A stretch of DNA of 64,000 nucleotides from Ariolimax columbianus (lineage: Eukaryota > Mollusca > Gastropoda > Stylommatophora > Arionidae), in assembly GCA_036924085.1 (NCBI GenBank), contig JAVGWX010000005.1:100087672-100151671 (forward strand), in the 5' to 3' direction. Of the stretch, positions 11,740 to 22,905 are shown one piece after another. Position 1 is the first letter of the stretch. Each line of letters opens with the position of its first letter. The notes beneath the pieces are model-generated. The model did no database searches. It was not told the origin of the DNA and worked only from the letters and a program-made list of their open reading frames with translations. The translations under genes and the position numbers were made by a program.

Positions 11740-12520
11740 TGCCATCATCTTCTCTGTCTACCCCTGCATATTTTGTCGGTACAATTTTCAGGACATTATG
11801 GAATTGGTAAACCAGTTCTCTTCTATGTTTAACTCTTGCAAAATGTCTATATTTGTCCTTCTCTCAGTCCAGGGTATTCTCAGGATCTTTCTGTAACATT
11901 TTGATTCGACAGACTCTATTCTCTTTCTAGATGTTTTGGTAACCATCAATGCTTCGCAGTCATATGCTGCTACATGAAAGACACAGGCTCTCAAGACTTT
12001 TACTTCTGTCATTTTGTTGGTGCTCTGCCATAATCTCTTCAGGTTGTTTAGCCTCTGCGTTGCCATGGCTAGTCTTTTACTGATTTCTTTCGAGCAGTCG
12101 ACATTTTTTTGTCAATTCTGGAAGCCAGATATTTAAAATGCGTGAGCTGATCTATTTCATCACCACCTATTGTTAATTTATGTTGAGGTGTTTTGTCGGT
12201 GGTCATTATCTTTATTTTGTTTATGTTTATAAATAAGTTTTGATCTGCAATGTATCTATATACGGCTGAAAGTAGCTGCTCTAGCTCTTCTGCAATTCTT
12301 GATAATATCGCTTGTCATCTTCGTATCGTACCTATAGGATCACGTAACCGCCAGTTGTAAATGGATCGAACGTTTCTAATTATACATTCCGCATAGACGT
12401 GGAGAGAGAATACATTCCTGTCGTACTCCCTTTTGTACTGTGAACCATTCTGATGTTTTACCAGATACTCGGACAGAGGCTTGTTATTCCTGGCATGTTT
12501 CAATGAGATGGATAATATGT
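11740..12520 (-). mobile_element. RTE-like relic, fragment 2
   Basis: The 11788-12066 part reads MATQRLNNLKRLWQSTNKMT and further on KTSRKRIESVESKCYRKILR, closely matching the element at 54895-55650. Around 12420-12500 the RT motif B region (SQYK, then ECILSP-like) is visible in broken frames. It lies in the same orientation as fragment 1 and overlaps it in content, so this is either a second insertion or a tandem duplication of one element. Confidence 0.8.
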
Positions 12521-12529
12521 ACAGGAAAA

Positions 12530-12960
12530 CCCATTTCTTTCATGATGTCCACAAGTTCCGATGTTTTAGGGTATTGAAGGATTTGGTGTAATTGATGGAG
12601 CACTGGTACAGGTGTTGTAGAGCCTAGGTTTCGCTGAGTAGTTACTTATCTAAAGTGTTACAACATGTATCCACACCACGACACAACTACACACAGGAAA
12701 ACTCAGTAAATACTCTCCTGTCACAACATAACATGATTTAATAACAAAAATCAACAAAAACAATTTAAGCAAAAGGAACAAAATAAATCTGAACTAAATA
12801 ATTATATTAAAAACTACTACAATGAAGGTTTTAAGCACTAGCTTTTATTAACTCCTCCAAACTACCTAACCCAAGTTTCTCTCCCTTACCCTCCCCTTTT
12901 CTGTACACTCCACACACACTCACAAACTCGTCATCACGATCATACTACGTACTCTGTCGT
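12530..12960. other. unassigned spacer
   Basis: AT-rich sequence rich in aca/aac words with no open frame of note. It may be the left part of the dispersed repeat that follows, but the second copy of that repeat does not extend this far. Confidence 0.3.
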
Positions 12961-12969
12961 TCTGTGAAT

Positions 12970-13865
12970 TTACACACATTCAGATCCCTTCAGTCAGGTG
13001 ATCTGTACATCCACATTCAATCGGTTCACGCACACGGTCGATCTCTGCAGAGACATACCTCAGAATACACATCGTTTCCAAAGTGTTTTGCACAATACCA
13101 CATGCATTCAGACCTCTTAATCTCTTCACGTATTCTTGCATTCATATGTAACTAGATCACGCGTCGTTCACTCGGTGTCCTGCACATACCACATACATTC
13201 AGACCTTTTACTTAATCTCTCACATATTCTTGTGTTCATCTGTAACTAGATCACGCGTCGTTCACCTGGTGTCCTGCACGTACGATAGACATTCAGATCT
13301 CTTACTGTTCACAGGTTGTCCAATACACACACGCACTTATAGAGCGACTGGCCGTAACTCAAAGGTGTATGCTGGGTCAGTCACCCTGCAAACTCCTTTT
13401 CAACTCACACTCTCCTAGTCAGCTTGCTAGCTACTAGCAGCACATCAATCGTTCTCCTAACCAGTCTCAGGAGTTCATCTTTGCCTAGTATTTTATAGTC
13501 TCAAGCAACTTCATGGCTGTCAATTATCTTCTGTTGGTTGAATGACTTAGCCATCACTCTAATTTGGATCTACCTCCAACTAGTTGTTATTAGACGAATA
13601 ACTCCGAATTCCTGTCACTCTAAATGTCGTAGCAGGTCGTGGCGGTCTCTGACTGTCACTAGCCCACCCACCACGTTAAATCGGAACGCCGGAGTGGTCA
13701 GCTCCGAACCCCCACTTATACTAGACACGTTCTTCTCCTTAACCCCTCGTTTCCTTTGTTGACATAGTGTCGAGACGGTGATTGACCTTGGCACACATTC
13801 AGGTAACCTTTGTTCCCAGAGTCGCCGGTCCCATCTTACCTGCCCTAAACGCGCATGCTCCAGCT
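12970..13865. repeat. dispersed repeat D, copy 1, about 0.9 kb
   Basis: Similar along its length to 21786-22690. Shared blocks include ggtgatctg and acattca words, gagcgactggcc, tattttatagtctcaagcaa, and a closing part with gattgaccttg, cattcagg and atgctccagctg. It contains no transposase or RT sequence that I can see. It could be a non-autonomous element or the untranslated part of a larger one. Confidence 0.7.
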
Positions 13866-13869
13866 GGAA

Positions 13870-14560
13870 CTGTTATACAGGGCTACGTTAAACTTTACAT
13901 TGGTCATAAATGTTCCCCATATTGAATATGCGACCTCTGGCTCCTCTATATTTCCTAAAACATGCTTGGATTTCATGAGTTTCATATTCAAATATCTTCT
14001 CTACCGTTCTCAATTTGATACGCAAGAGTATCTGGCTAGCTTGACTGATTTTGTGCCCAGCTTAAGATTGCCTTTCTTTGGAAGCCGCATATAGATTGAT
14101 CTCTTGCATGCTTGGCCACTCCGCGCTGTTCCAGATCTTTTAACACAGCACGCGATGAACGCGAGCAGTTAACTCCTCTCCTGTCTATTTTTGTTCTGCT
14201 GATATATCATGTGGACTTTCCTTTCTTTCAGGCTTTTGATTGCTGAGCGTACTTTCTCCAGCGTTGGTTCACGTTCTTTCTCCTTTATTGGTAGGATTGT
14301 AGCTGAGCACTGTGTTATCTTCATACATGATTCTACAATACTCTCTCCATCTTTTCAGTATGTCTTTGGTTTCTGCTAGTGTGTGGTCCTCTTTATCATT
14401 TATGACACGTGGAACAGGGCAACCGGACATAACTCTCTTCTCAGTGTTCTTATCTCCTCAACTCCACCCTCCTCCCCGCTATGTTGCTGTAGATCGTCTA
14501 TGTTTTTACAAGCGTCCATTATGAACCTCGTATAATCTTTTATTGTTTCTCAGTGTTGCA
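13870..14560 (-). mobile_element. RT relic: linker and RT start of an RTE-like element
   Basis: On the - strand, 14310-14410 reads KEDHTLAETKDILKRWREYC, the linker that precedes RT in many invertebrate non-LTR elements. It is followed by EREPTLEKVRSAIKSLKE and, near 14060, LPKKGNLKL. Multiple frameshifts are present. It directly follows dispersed repeat D. Confidence 0.65.
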
Positions 14561-14973
14561 TCGTTGGAAATATAAACAAAACCATGACGTTTCATAGTAA
14601 CGTCTCAGAATGCCAGAAGATTAGAGAAATTCCATAAAAAACATTCCAGTATGGACAAAAAATGTAGCAAAAGAGACTAAAATTAAGTGGAATATGGCTC
14701 TTAAGCCACACTGGCAAAATGTTGGTAAAATTCTAGAAAGAAAAGATAACGCTACAAAAGGCGTTATCAAACTGGTGCTCGCGAGTACACGAATCATGGG
14801 TACTTGAATTGATATATATCCAATCCTCCTCAGCGTTGAAATATGTGTTTGAAAATGAAAACTTCGACATCTTTTTGGAAGCAGACGATTCCAAATACTG
14901 CGGAGTGTTTCTCTCAAATGTCTGGCTATGGTCGCGACGACCTTCATGTGCGAAAAACCTTTCTCTTACTAAC

Positions 14974-17200
14974 TTACTCAGTCGCTCCTCTTCTACCATG
15001 AGGTGTAGAGGTTTGCCAGAGAGAACGCCACCCTGCTCTAATCGTCGTCTTTTCCCTGGACTCTTTCCAATCCATCCCTCTATCAATTAGGGACTGTCGT
15101 ATGTTGTCTTCCCAGCGTACTTTGGGACGACCTGGGTGTCTGCGTCCTTGACTTTTTATCTCCCATGACCGCTGTCGTATCCGATCTTCTTCCATTCTAC
15201 CGACATGGCCAAACCACTGTAGTTGGGACTGCTCCACTCGTGTCTGCAGGGGTTGAACTTCAAAATTGCTACGTATTGTTTGGTTACGGATCTTGTCCCT
15301 TTTCGTCACCTGAACCGCCTTTCTTAGGTACCTCATTTCTGAAATTTGTAATTGCCTGTCTTGGGCTGTAGTCATTGCCCATGACTCACATCCATATGTC
15401 AGGACAGGTACATTTGTCGAGCGGTATACATCCATCTTTATTTTCCTGCGTATTTCTCTTTTACTGAGGAATCCTCTGTTTATTACAAGGAAAAGTCTAC
15501 CTGCTGCTGCCCTTCGTGCAGTTAACTCCTCTTTGATTCCTCCCCTGCTGTCTATTACCACTCCTAGATATTTAAAGTTGCTGACCTGCTCTAGTGCTCG
15601 TGTTCCCAGGGTTATCTGATGTCTCTTTTCATCTCTGGCGATCACCATGGTTTTTGTTTTGGTGTTGCTGATGTGCATTCCTCTCTTCTTCCCAGACCTG
15701 CAAGTTGATCTGGAGATGTGCTTCGTATTTCGCGATCAGGGCCACATCGTCTGCAAATGCTAGATCCGATATGTAACTTGGTCTCATCTTCCAGTACCCT
15801 ACTTCATACTTTTTTGTCCGTTCCTTGCAGGCTTTGATGACTTCATCCATGAGGAGTATGAAAAGGTACGATGATAGAATGTCCCCCTGTCTTACTCCGC
15901 TAGTGGTCTTGAACTCTCCTGACTTTTGATTAGATGTCCGCACATAATTTCTGCATGTTTTATAGAAACTCTGTATGACAGAGATCAGGGGTCCTGGGAT
16001 GTTCTTCCTTGTCAGGGACTCGCAGAATTTGTCCCAAGGAACTTTAGCAAATGCTTTCTCCAAATCCAAAAAGCAGAGATGCATCTCTTTATCATATTCA
16101 AGAGCCTTTTCACTTAGCTGTCTGAGTGTAAAGATAAGGTCTTGAGTACTTCTGTTTGCCTTTAACCCACATTGAGTTTCGTCCATATTTGGCTCTGCTA
16201 GACCCCTTAATCGTCGTTCTAGAATCCTAGAGTAGACTTTCCCGGGGACACTGAGAAGGGAAATACCTCTGTGATTTTCACATTGTCGATTGTCGCCCTT
16301 TTTAAATATTGGTATTATTATTATTATTGCAACCTCCCAGTCTCTTGGTATCTTCTTGTGGCGCCAAGCTGCCTTGAGAATCTTCATGAATAGTATTTCT
16401 CCTGCCGTTCCCATGTATTTAACCATTGCTGGTGTTATACCATCTTGTCCTGCTGCTTTACCAATCTTAATGTTCTCCAATGCTGCCTTTAGTTCTTCCA
16501 TTGTGATATTATCGTTTCCCTCCATGGCTCCCTCTTCTTGAATTGGGACTGTTACTTCCAGAGCTTGATTTTCCTCCACTCCAAGAAGATCTGAGAAATA
16601 TTCTTTCCATCTGTTCATTACCTCTTCTGGGGCGGTCAACAGCGCACCTTGTTTATCTTTAACACATTTCAGGGGGCATTCCTTTTCCTTCCTCATGTTC
16701 TTAAAGGTCCTGTAAAATAGTTTCTGATTTTCTCCAGCATTATTTTCCAGTTCCTCTCCAAATTCTTCCCAGGATTTCTGTTTGGCCTTGAGCACAGTCT
16801 TCTTTGCTTCTGTTCTAAAATTTACATATTCTTTATATTTCTTTGTTTGTTCTTCTATATTCCTAGCCCCTAGGTATTGCTTCCATGCCTTTTTCTTTTC
16901 TCGTATTATTCTTTTCACTTCTTCTGTCCACCAAGGTGTACTCTTTCTCTTCCACCCTTCTTTGGTTTGACCGCATGCCTCTGCTGCAGCCTCTCTGAGG
17001 ATGTCTTTGAATTTTACCCAGAGCATTTCCATATCTTCTTCAGATTCCTCTATCATTTCTATTGCTGTTGTTATGAGCCCTTGGTATCTCCTCTTAACTT
17101 CTGGTTCTCTTAGTTTGTAAGCCTTAATTTTATTTTCTCCTTGTGTGTCATGTTTCCTGCTTGCTGATGGATGTTGCCTGGCTGGATAGCGTTTTTTCAA
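14974..17200 (-). pseudogene. reverse transcriptase and C-terminal domain of the RTE-like element
   Basis: A 523-codon frame (17200-15629) carries the RT core: GKAAGQDGITPAMVKYMG, IFKKGDNRQCENHRGISLLS, CFLDLEKAFAKVPW (motif A, with AFA where AFD is usual), SGVRQGDILSSYLF (motif B) and DLAFADDVALIAK (motif C with both aspartates). A frameshift near 15690 separates this from the C-terminal frame (15678-14974), which reads FKYLGVVIDSRGGIKEEL, VLTYGCESWAMTT, QWFGHVGRMEEDR and GRPKVRWEDNIR. The protein is therefore broken but little decayed. Confidence 0.9.
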
Positions 17201-18030
17201 TTTCTCTCTTTATTTTAACTAGGTGATGGTCGCTTCCTATCTCTGGTCCTCTGAACACTCTAGAATCCTTTACATACTTGAAATCAGTTTTCCTCATTAT
17301 CGCATAGTCAATTATGGATCTTTCGTTTCTTGCCGGCTCACATCTTGTGTAGGCATGGATACGCTTGTGTGAAAACCTTGTATTTGTAATGACAAGGTTT
17401 TGTTCTCTACAGAATCTCAGCAGTCGTTTTCCATTGTCATTTAAGACACCTTCTCCATACCTACCGATCACTCATTCCCATCTAAAATAATCGTTTTCAA
17501 CTCTTGCTTTGAAGTCTCCAAGGAGACGTATTTCATTATGGCAATCGTCAATGGTCCTTTGAAGGAGCTCATAAAATTCATCTTTTATGTCAGTTCTCTC
17601 ATCTTCGTTTGGTGCATACACAGTGACGATATCCATGTAGACTTAGAACCATCAGTCGTTCTGAAATGAACTTCCATCCTTTAATGTTTGCTTTGTTATT
17701 GCTATACACAATACAGCCAACCCCTGCCCTGGCTCGTTCACTCATGGGAACTCCGCTGTAGTATAATATGTTGCCGTCATGGTCCAGAACGCCCTGTCCC
17801 TTTTTCTTTGTTTCTGTAAGAGCCAGGACTGTCAATTTTGCTTTTTTCATCTCCTCTATTAGTTCATGTTCTTTTCCGTTTATACTTCGTACATTCCATG
17901 TTCCGTAAATCGTGGTCCTTATTTCTCGCCTGTTCGTCGCCGTTGAGATGAATCCGGTTTTCTCTGTGTTTTGAATTGTAATCGTTTTTTTTAAAGGCGA
18001 ACAGGTGATTAGCCTGTTGTATCTTTGCAT
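17148..18030 (-). pseudogene. EEP-type endonuclease domain of the RTE-like element
   Basis: The N-terminal part (18030-17599) shows TWNVRSINGKEHELIEEM, then LALTETKKKGQG and GVGCIVYSNN, matching apurinic-like endonuclease motifs. The middle shows VTVYAPNEDERTD and then LLGDFKARV, where the normal GDFN motif has lost its conserved asparagine (N to K). A stop follows in FRWE*. The C-terminal part (17471-17148) keeps IDYAIMR and GSDHHLVKIKRE, so the catalytic SDH is present. The lost Asn, the stop and the frame break make nicking activity unlikely. Confidence 0.85.
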
Positions 18031-18244
18031 GGTGGAGGGACTGCCTCCTTACAGCCTCCATGCCTGCGGACCCGTTTTTGTCCACGGCTGCTTATTTATT
18101 CGCAGCTAATCTCCAAATTAGGAGACCTTTCAGCAATCCGCAACCCTGCTGACGCGCCTGTTAGGAGATAGGTTCCTCCCCCAGGAAAAAAAACCTTTCT
18201 CACATATGAAATACCTCAAGAACAAATCACGATTAATTTATTCC

Positions 18245-18722
18245 CATCTACAAGACTGTTTACGTATAGCTACAATCGACTTCTTCTTGGACATCACTGG
18301 ACTTCTGAGCAAGACTGTTTACGTATAGCTACAAGCGACTTCTCCTTGGACATCACTGGACTTCTGAGCAAGACTGTTTACGTGTAGCTACAAGCGACTT
18401 CTCCTTGGACATCGCTGGACTTCTGAGCAAGACTGTTTACGTGTAGCTACAAGCGACTTCTCCTTGGACATCACTGGACTTCTGAGCAAGACTGTTTACG
18501 TGTAGCTACAAGCGACTTCTCCTTGGACATCACTGGACTTCTGAGCAAGACTGTTTACGTGTAGCTACAAGCGACTTCTCCTTGGACATCACTGGACTTC
18601 TAAGCAAGACTGTTTACTTGTAGCTACAAGCGACTTCTCCTTGGACATCACTGGACTTCTGAGCAAGACTGTTTACGTGTAGCTACAAGCGATTTCTACT
18701 TGGACATCACTGGACTTCTGAG
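18245..18722. repeat. 59-bp minisatellite, 8 copies
   Basis: The unit begins gcaagactgtttacgtgtag and continues ctacaagcgacttctccttg. It repeats exactly every 59 bases with a few point changes. The array starts about 55 bases beyond the 5' end of the RTE-like element and may have grown at its insertion boundary. Confidence 0.93.
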
Positions 18723-19173
18723 TGGTTTTCATGCTCAAGGATGTCATCAACCCGGTGAGTATCTTACAATTGTATTGTATTTTTCACAAATGAAACCCAT
18801 TAAATTGCTCGGTGCTTGCGCACTTAATATTACATGTGAACTGTGCTCGCAGTCTTAAAAGGTTGAGAACCCATGTGCTAAATCATGGAACCACAACTGG
18901 ACGTCACACATATGGGCTTTAGAAGGAACAAAAACAGATGCTTTATGGATGCAATGTTTACTCTCAGACAATTGGTGTTGAAAATAACTAAATACGACCA
19001 CGAACTGTATGTAGATCAAGAAAAAGCTTACGACCGGGTAGGTAGACAACATCTATGGAAAATATTGGCACACTATGGAGTAAACGATCACCAAATAAAC
19101 CTATACAAAAGTCTTTACAATGATAGCCAGTGCTCTGTTAGAACAATAACTGGATATCGATGTGTTGTTTATA

Positions 19174-20007
19174 ACATATGTAGACCACATATGTAAAACA
19201 ATCAAACCAAGTGAAGGAAACAACATATGTAGACCACATATATAAAACAATCAAACCAAGTGAAGGAAACAACATATGTAGACCACATATGTAAAACAAT
19301 CAAACCAAGTGAAGGAAACAACATATGTAGACCACATATGTAAAACAATCAAACCAAGTGAAGGAAACAACATATGTAGACCACATATGTAAAACAATCA
19401 AACCAAGTGAAGGAAACAACATATGTAGACCATATATGTAAAACAATCAAACCAAGTGAAGGAAACAACATATGTAGACCACATATGTAAAATAATCAAA
19501 CCAAGTGAAGGAAACAACATATGTAGACAATATATGTAAAACAATCAAACCAAGTGAAGGAAACAACATATGTAGACCACATATGTAAAACAATCAAACT
19601 AAGTGAAGGAAACAACATATGTAGACCACATATGTAAAACAATCAAACCAAGTGAAGGAAACAACATATGTAGACCACATATGTAAAACAATCAAACCAA
19701 GTGAAGGAAACAAAATATGTAGACCACATATGTAAAACAATCAAACCAAGTGAAGGAAACAACATATGTAGACCACATATGTAAAACAATCAAACCAAGT
19801 GAAGGAAACAACATATGTAGACCACATATGTAAAACAATCAAACCAAGTGAAGGAAACAAAATATGTAGACCACATATGTAAAACAATCAAACCAAGTGA
19901 AGGAAACAACATATGTAGACCACATATGTAAAACAATCAAACCAAGTGAAGGAACCAACATATGTAGACCACATATGTAAAACAACCAAACCAAGTGAAG
20001 GAAACAA
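19174..20007. repeat. 49-bp minisatellite derived from RT coding sequence, 17 copies
   Basis: The unit repeats every 49 bases with very few changes. Read in the RT frame, one unit spells YVDHICKTIKPSEGN, and the last copy runs directly into KIGELLNELLF, the continuation of the RT relic just before motif C. The array therefore expanded from a piece of the retrotransposon's own coding region. Each unit also has two ACATATGT palindromes separated by five bases, which could form a small hairpin and may have promoted slippage. Confidence 0.93.
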
Positions 20008-20534
20008 AATTGGTGAGCTCTTAAACGAACTTCTTTTCTCGGAACGATCAAGCAGTCATATCAACTTCAGAAATCCAATTGCAAGAACATATTAACAAAC
20101 GAAATACAATATGTAAAGATTATAGTATCAAAATCAACGTATAAAATATATAGACAAGCAGGAGAAACGAATATCTTTCTTCAAATGCAGTAAATCAAAC
20201 ATGTGAAAAACTTTACATACTTAGGCAGCACGATATCAGCAGACGGAAGAATCAAAGTAGAAATCTAAAAAAAGATGCAATTATGCAAATTAGATCATTA
20301 GACAATTAACACCAATACTTAATTGCAGGGGCGTGACAATAACTGCAGAAAGAGCTTCATACAACACAATATCCATCACGATACTTTGCTACTAATGTCA
20401 AAACAGAACACCAATAGCAATTGAAAAACGACATATCGTAACAGTAGAAATGAAATGTCTGCAAAGAAAATTGAGTGTAACAAGGAAAGACATGATCAGA
20501 AACGATGACAACAGCAGGTGGAAACAACACCAGT

Positions 20535-20891
20535 TCTCTTCTTCTGCGTTCGTTCTCAATCTCCCGCTACCAAACCCTGAGAGGGCTTAAGTAGCAGAAT
20601 GTAGTCCATAGAATGGAATGCGTTGTGTCGTAGTTTACAGCTTGACTGCGATATTTGCACCTTTCGGTCCAACACATCCGACTTCAGCAAACATTTTTTG
20701 AGTACCGGGTTAGCATTCCCTCTTCGATCCCTTCTCCTTAGCCAGTCTGCCCTGCTGCAGCCTGTTATCCAGGATCACCGCGTGGAGGTGTAGAAGGGTC
20801 TTGGCAGCTCTGGTTCGCTGGCCCTGACGCAAGCAGTCAGCTATGGGTCACTAACCACTGCAGCTCATGCGCTGCTCAGCGTCTTGATCCC
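20535..20891 (-). mobile_element. SINE-A copy 2, 357 bp, with 11-bp target-site duplication
   Basis: Flanked by ACAACACCAGT at 20524-20534 and 20892-20902, inside an RTE-like relic. The - strand copy ends ACGCAGAAGAAGAGA. The same ACGCAGAAGAAGA string ends the I-like element at 56505-58748, which suggests shared mobilisation. The 5' head contains GAGCTGCAGTGGTTAGTGAC, similar to a tRNA A box. It is a close match to 9825-10172, with only scattered substitutions. Confidence 0.88.
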
Positions 20892-21289
20892 ACAACACCA
20901 GTATTTGACTACATCAAAAGACATCTACTAAAATGGCTTGGCCATAAAATAAGGCTACCGCCACACTTATCATCCCACCCCAACAATCAATGATATTTAG
21001 ATATAAAGGATTCAAGGCCGATCATGAAAAATGTGACGCTGAAAGACAAAACAGGAAAAGGGAAAAGAAAAAGACATTGTTACAAAAATGTGGTAAATAT
21101 CAACAAACCCGTGACACTAACTAAAGTGTTGTTTAATACAGTTCAAAAGTCATTGCCGAATTGAACATGTATTCACTTTGAGAAATACGAGTCTCTCAAC
21201 ATTTTCTGACAAATGACGTCTGACCGCAGTGCTGAACAAATGTTAACCTGACCGCACCGTTCAACACTTGTTAAAACTGATGAAACCTT

Positions 21290-21735
21290 AACACTAACGC
21301 TAACCCTAATTCTAGCACTAACCCTAACACTGACCATAAGACTAACTCTGACACTAACTCTGACCCCAACACTAACTCTGACCCCAACACTAACTCTAAC
21401 CCTAACCCTAACTCTAACACTAACCCTAAAACGAACTCTGGCCCTAACCCTAACACTAACCCTAACCCTAACCCTAACACTAACCCTAACACTAACCCTA
21501 AAACGAACTCTGACCCTAACATTAACTCTTTCCCTAACTCTAACACTAACCCTAACACTAACCATAAAACGAACTCTGACCCTAACACTAACACTAATCC
21601 TAACACTAACCCTAAAACGAACTCTGACCCTAACCCTAAAACGAACTCTGACCCTAACACTAACCCTAACACTAACCCTAACACTAACCCTAAAACGAAC
21701 TCTGACCCTAACACTAACTCTAACCCTAACCCTAT
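21290..21735. repeat. telomere-like (CCCTAA)n array, degenerate
   Basis: Hexamers CCCTAA alternate with variants CACTAA, CTCTAA, CTCTGA and AACGAA, often in 12-18 base combinations. The complement is TTAGGG-like, the common animal telomere motif. The mixture and variants indicate an interstitial array rather than a chromosome end. The arginine/valine- or leucine-rich open frames here are artefacts of the array. Confidence 0.9.
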
Positions 21736-21785
21736 GTGGCATCGTAAAGCGTTTAGAGTTGCGTAGTACTTATCCTATCAAAGAT

Positions 21786-22690
21786 GCCCTGGTTACTCGG
21801 ACATATAATCAAATCACTTTCAATCAGGTGATCTGCACATTCACATGTAATTAGATCACGTTAGTTATAATCGGATCACGTACTCACTTGTGGTTCCACA
21901 CTCATTCGATCTGTGCATTAAGATATAATCAGATCTCTTTCAATCAGGCGATCTGTACATTCACATACAATCGGTTAACGTATGATCAGGCGATCTGTGC
22001 ATTCATATGTAATTAGATCACGTCAATTATAATCGGACCACGTACTCACTTGTGATCACGTACCTAGTCGATCTGTACATTCACATATAATCAGATCACC
22101 TTCAATCAGGCGATTTGTGCCATTCACATACAATCGGTTCACAAAGTGTCCTACACATTTGACACACATTCAGATGTCTCACTGTTCACAGTGTGTCCAA
22201 CATAAACACCTATTGAGCGACTGGCCAAAACTCGAGGTGTATGAAGATACCGTCACCCTGCAAACTCACTCAATCAAAGACTACTGACAGCATTTCAGCT
22301 TTCTTGCCAGCCAGTCTCTGAGTTCATCTGTGCAGAGTATTTTATAGTCTCAAGCAACAACATGGCTGTTCAATGGTCTTCTGTTGGTTGTCGTCTATTG
22401 TCTGTTTGTTGTCCTATTAATTGTTATTGAATGATTATCCACGAATCTCTGTCACCAACCCCCCTCTACGTCTATTCCGAACGCCAGAGTGATCTACTCC
22501 GAATACCCACCTCAGCTCCGAACACCCCACCCCTCCCCTTGTACCAGATAAAGTCTTCCCCTTGAACACCTCGTTTCCTTTGTCGACCTAGTGTCGAGGC
22601 AGGGATTGACCTTGACACGCATTCAGGCCACCTTTGTCTTAAGAGTCGCCAGCCCAATCTCCCCTGCCCTAAGCGCCAATGCTCCAGCTG
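21786..22690. repeat. dispersed repeat D, copy 2
   Basis: Homologous to 12970-13865. Shared blocks include tcaggtgatctg, attagatcacgt, gagcgactggcc, tattttatagtctcaagcaa and atgctccagctg. It lies between two telomere-like arrays, with the right array starting a few bases after its end. No protein-coding capacity is recognised. Confidence 0.7.
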
Positions 22691-22692
22691 TC

Positions 22693-22905
22693 ACACCTAA
22701 CACTAACTAACACTAACCCTAACACCAACACTAACCCTGGCCGCTACACTAACTCTGACTCTGACCCTAACACTAACCCCAACACTAACCCTGACCCCAA
22801 CACTAACCCTGACCCCAACACTAACTCTGACCCTAACACTAACCCTAACCCAAACATTAAGACTAGCCCTGACCCTAACCCTAACTCTAACCATATACAC
22901 TGAAT
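22693..22905. repeat. second telomere-like array
   Basis: CACTAACCCTAA-like units with CTCTGA and CCCTGA variants, the same sequence style as 21290-21735. The flank after this array (aaagttgcgtctattt) resembles the flank after the first array (tagagttgcgtagtact), so array and flank appear to have been duplicated together. Confidence 0.85.

Larger units (their letters stand above)
14970..18190 (-). mobile_element. near-complete RTE-like non-LTR retrotransposon, inactivated
   Basis: The element runs on the - strand from a 5' untranslated part near 18190, through an endonuclease (EEP) domain (about 18030-17150), to reverse transcriptase and a C-terminal domain (17200-14974). This is the order expected for RTE-like elements, the class often annotated in animal genomes as craniofacial-development-protein-2-like. 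It carries several frame breaks: between the EEP blocks, near 17200, and near 15690. The 3' end is not defined and may extend to about 14600. A 59-bp minisatellite starts just upstream of its 5' end. Confidence 0.88.
18885..21120 (+). mobile_element. RTE-like relic split by a minisatellite and a SINE
   Basis: Three blocks of one + strand RT reading are separated by later events. 18885-19173 reads FTLRQLVLKITKYDHELYVD, QEKAYDRVGRQHLWKILAHY and YKSLYNDSQCSVRT (motif A region). 20008-20523 resumes with KIGELLNELLF, then DQAVISTSEIQLQEHIN, YSIKINV and a GSTISADGRI-like segment. 20903-21120 gives the end (FDYIKRHLLKWLGHKIRLPP, then KTGKGKRKRH). Block 1 and block 2 are divided by the 49-bp array, and block 2 and block 3 by SINE-A with an 11-bp TSD. 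Stops and frameshifts are frequent. Confidence 0.8.

Noticed and set aside
21290..22905. True chromosome end
   Set aside because: The CCCTAA repeats are degenerate, short and followed by ordinary sequence on both sides.
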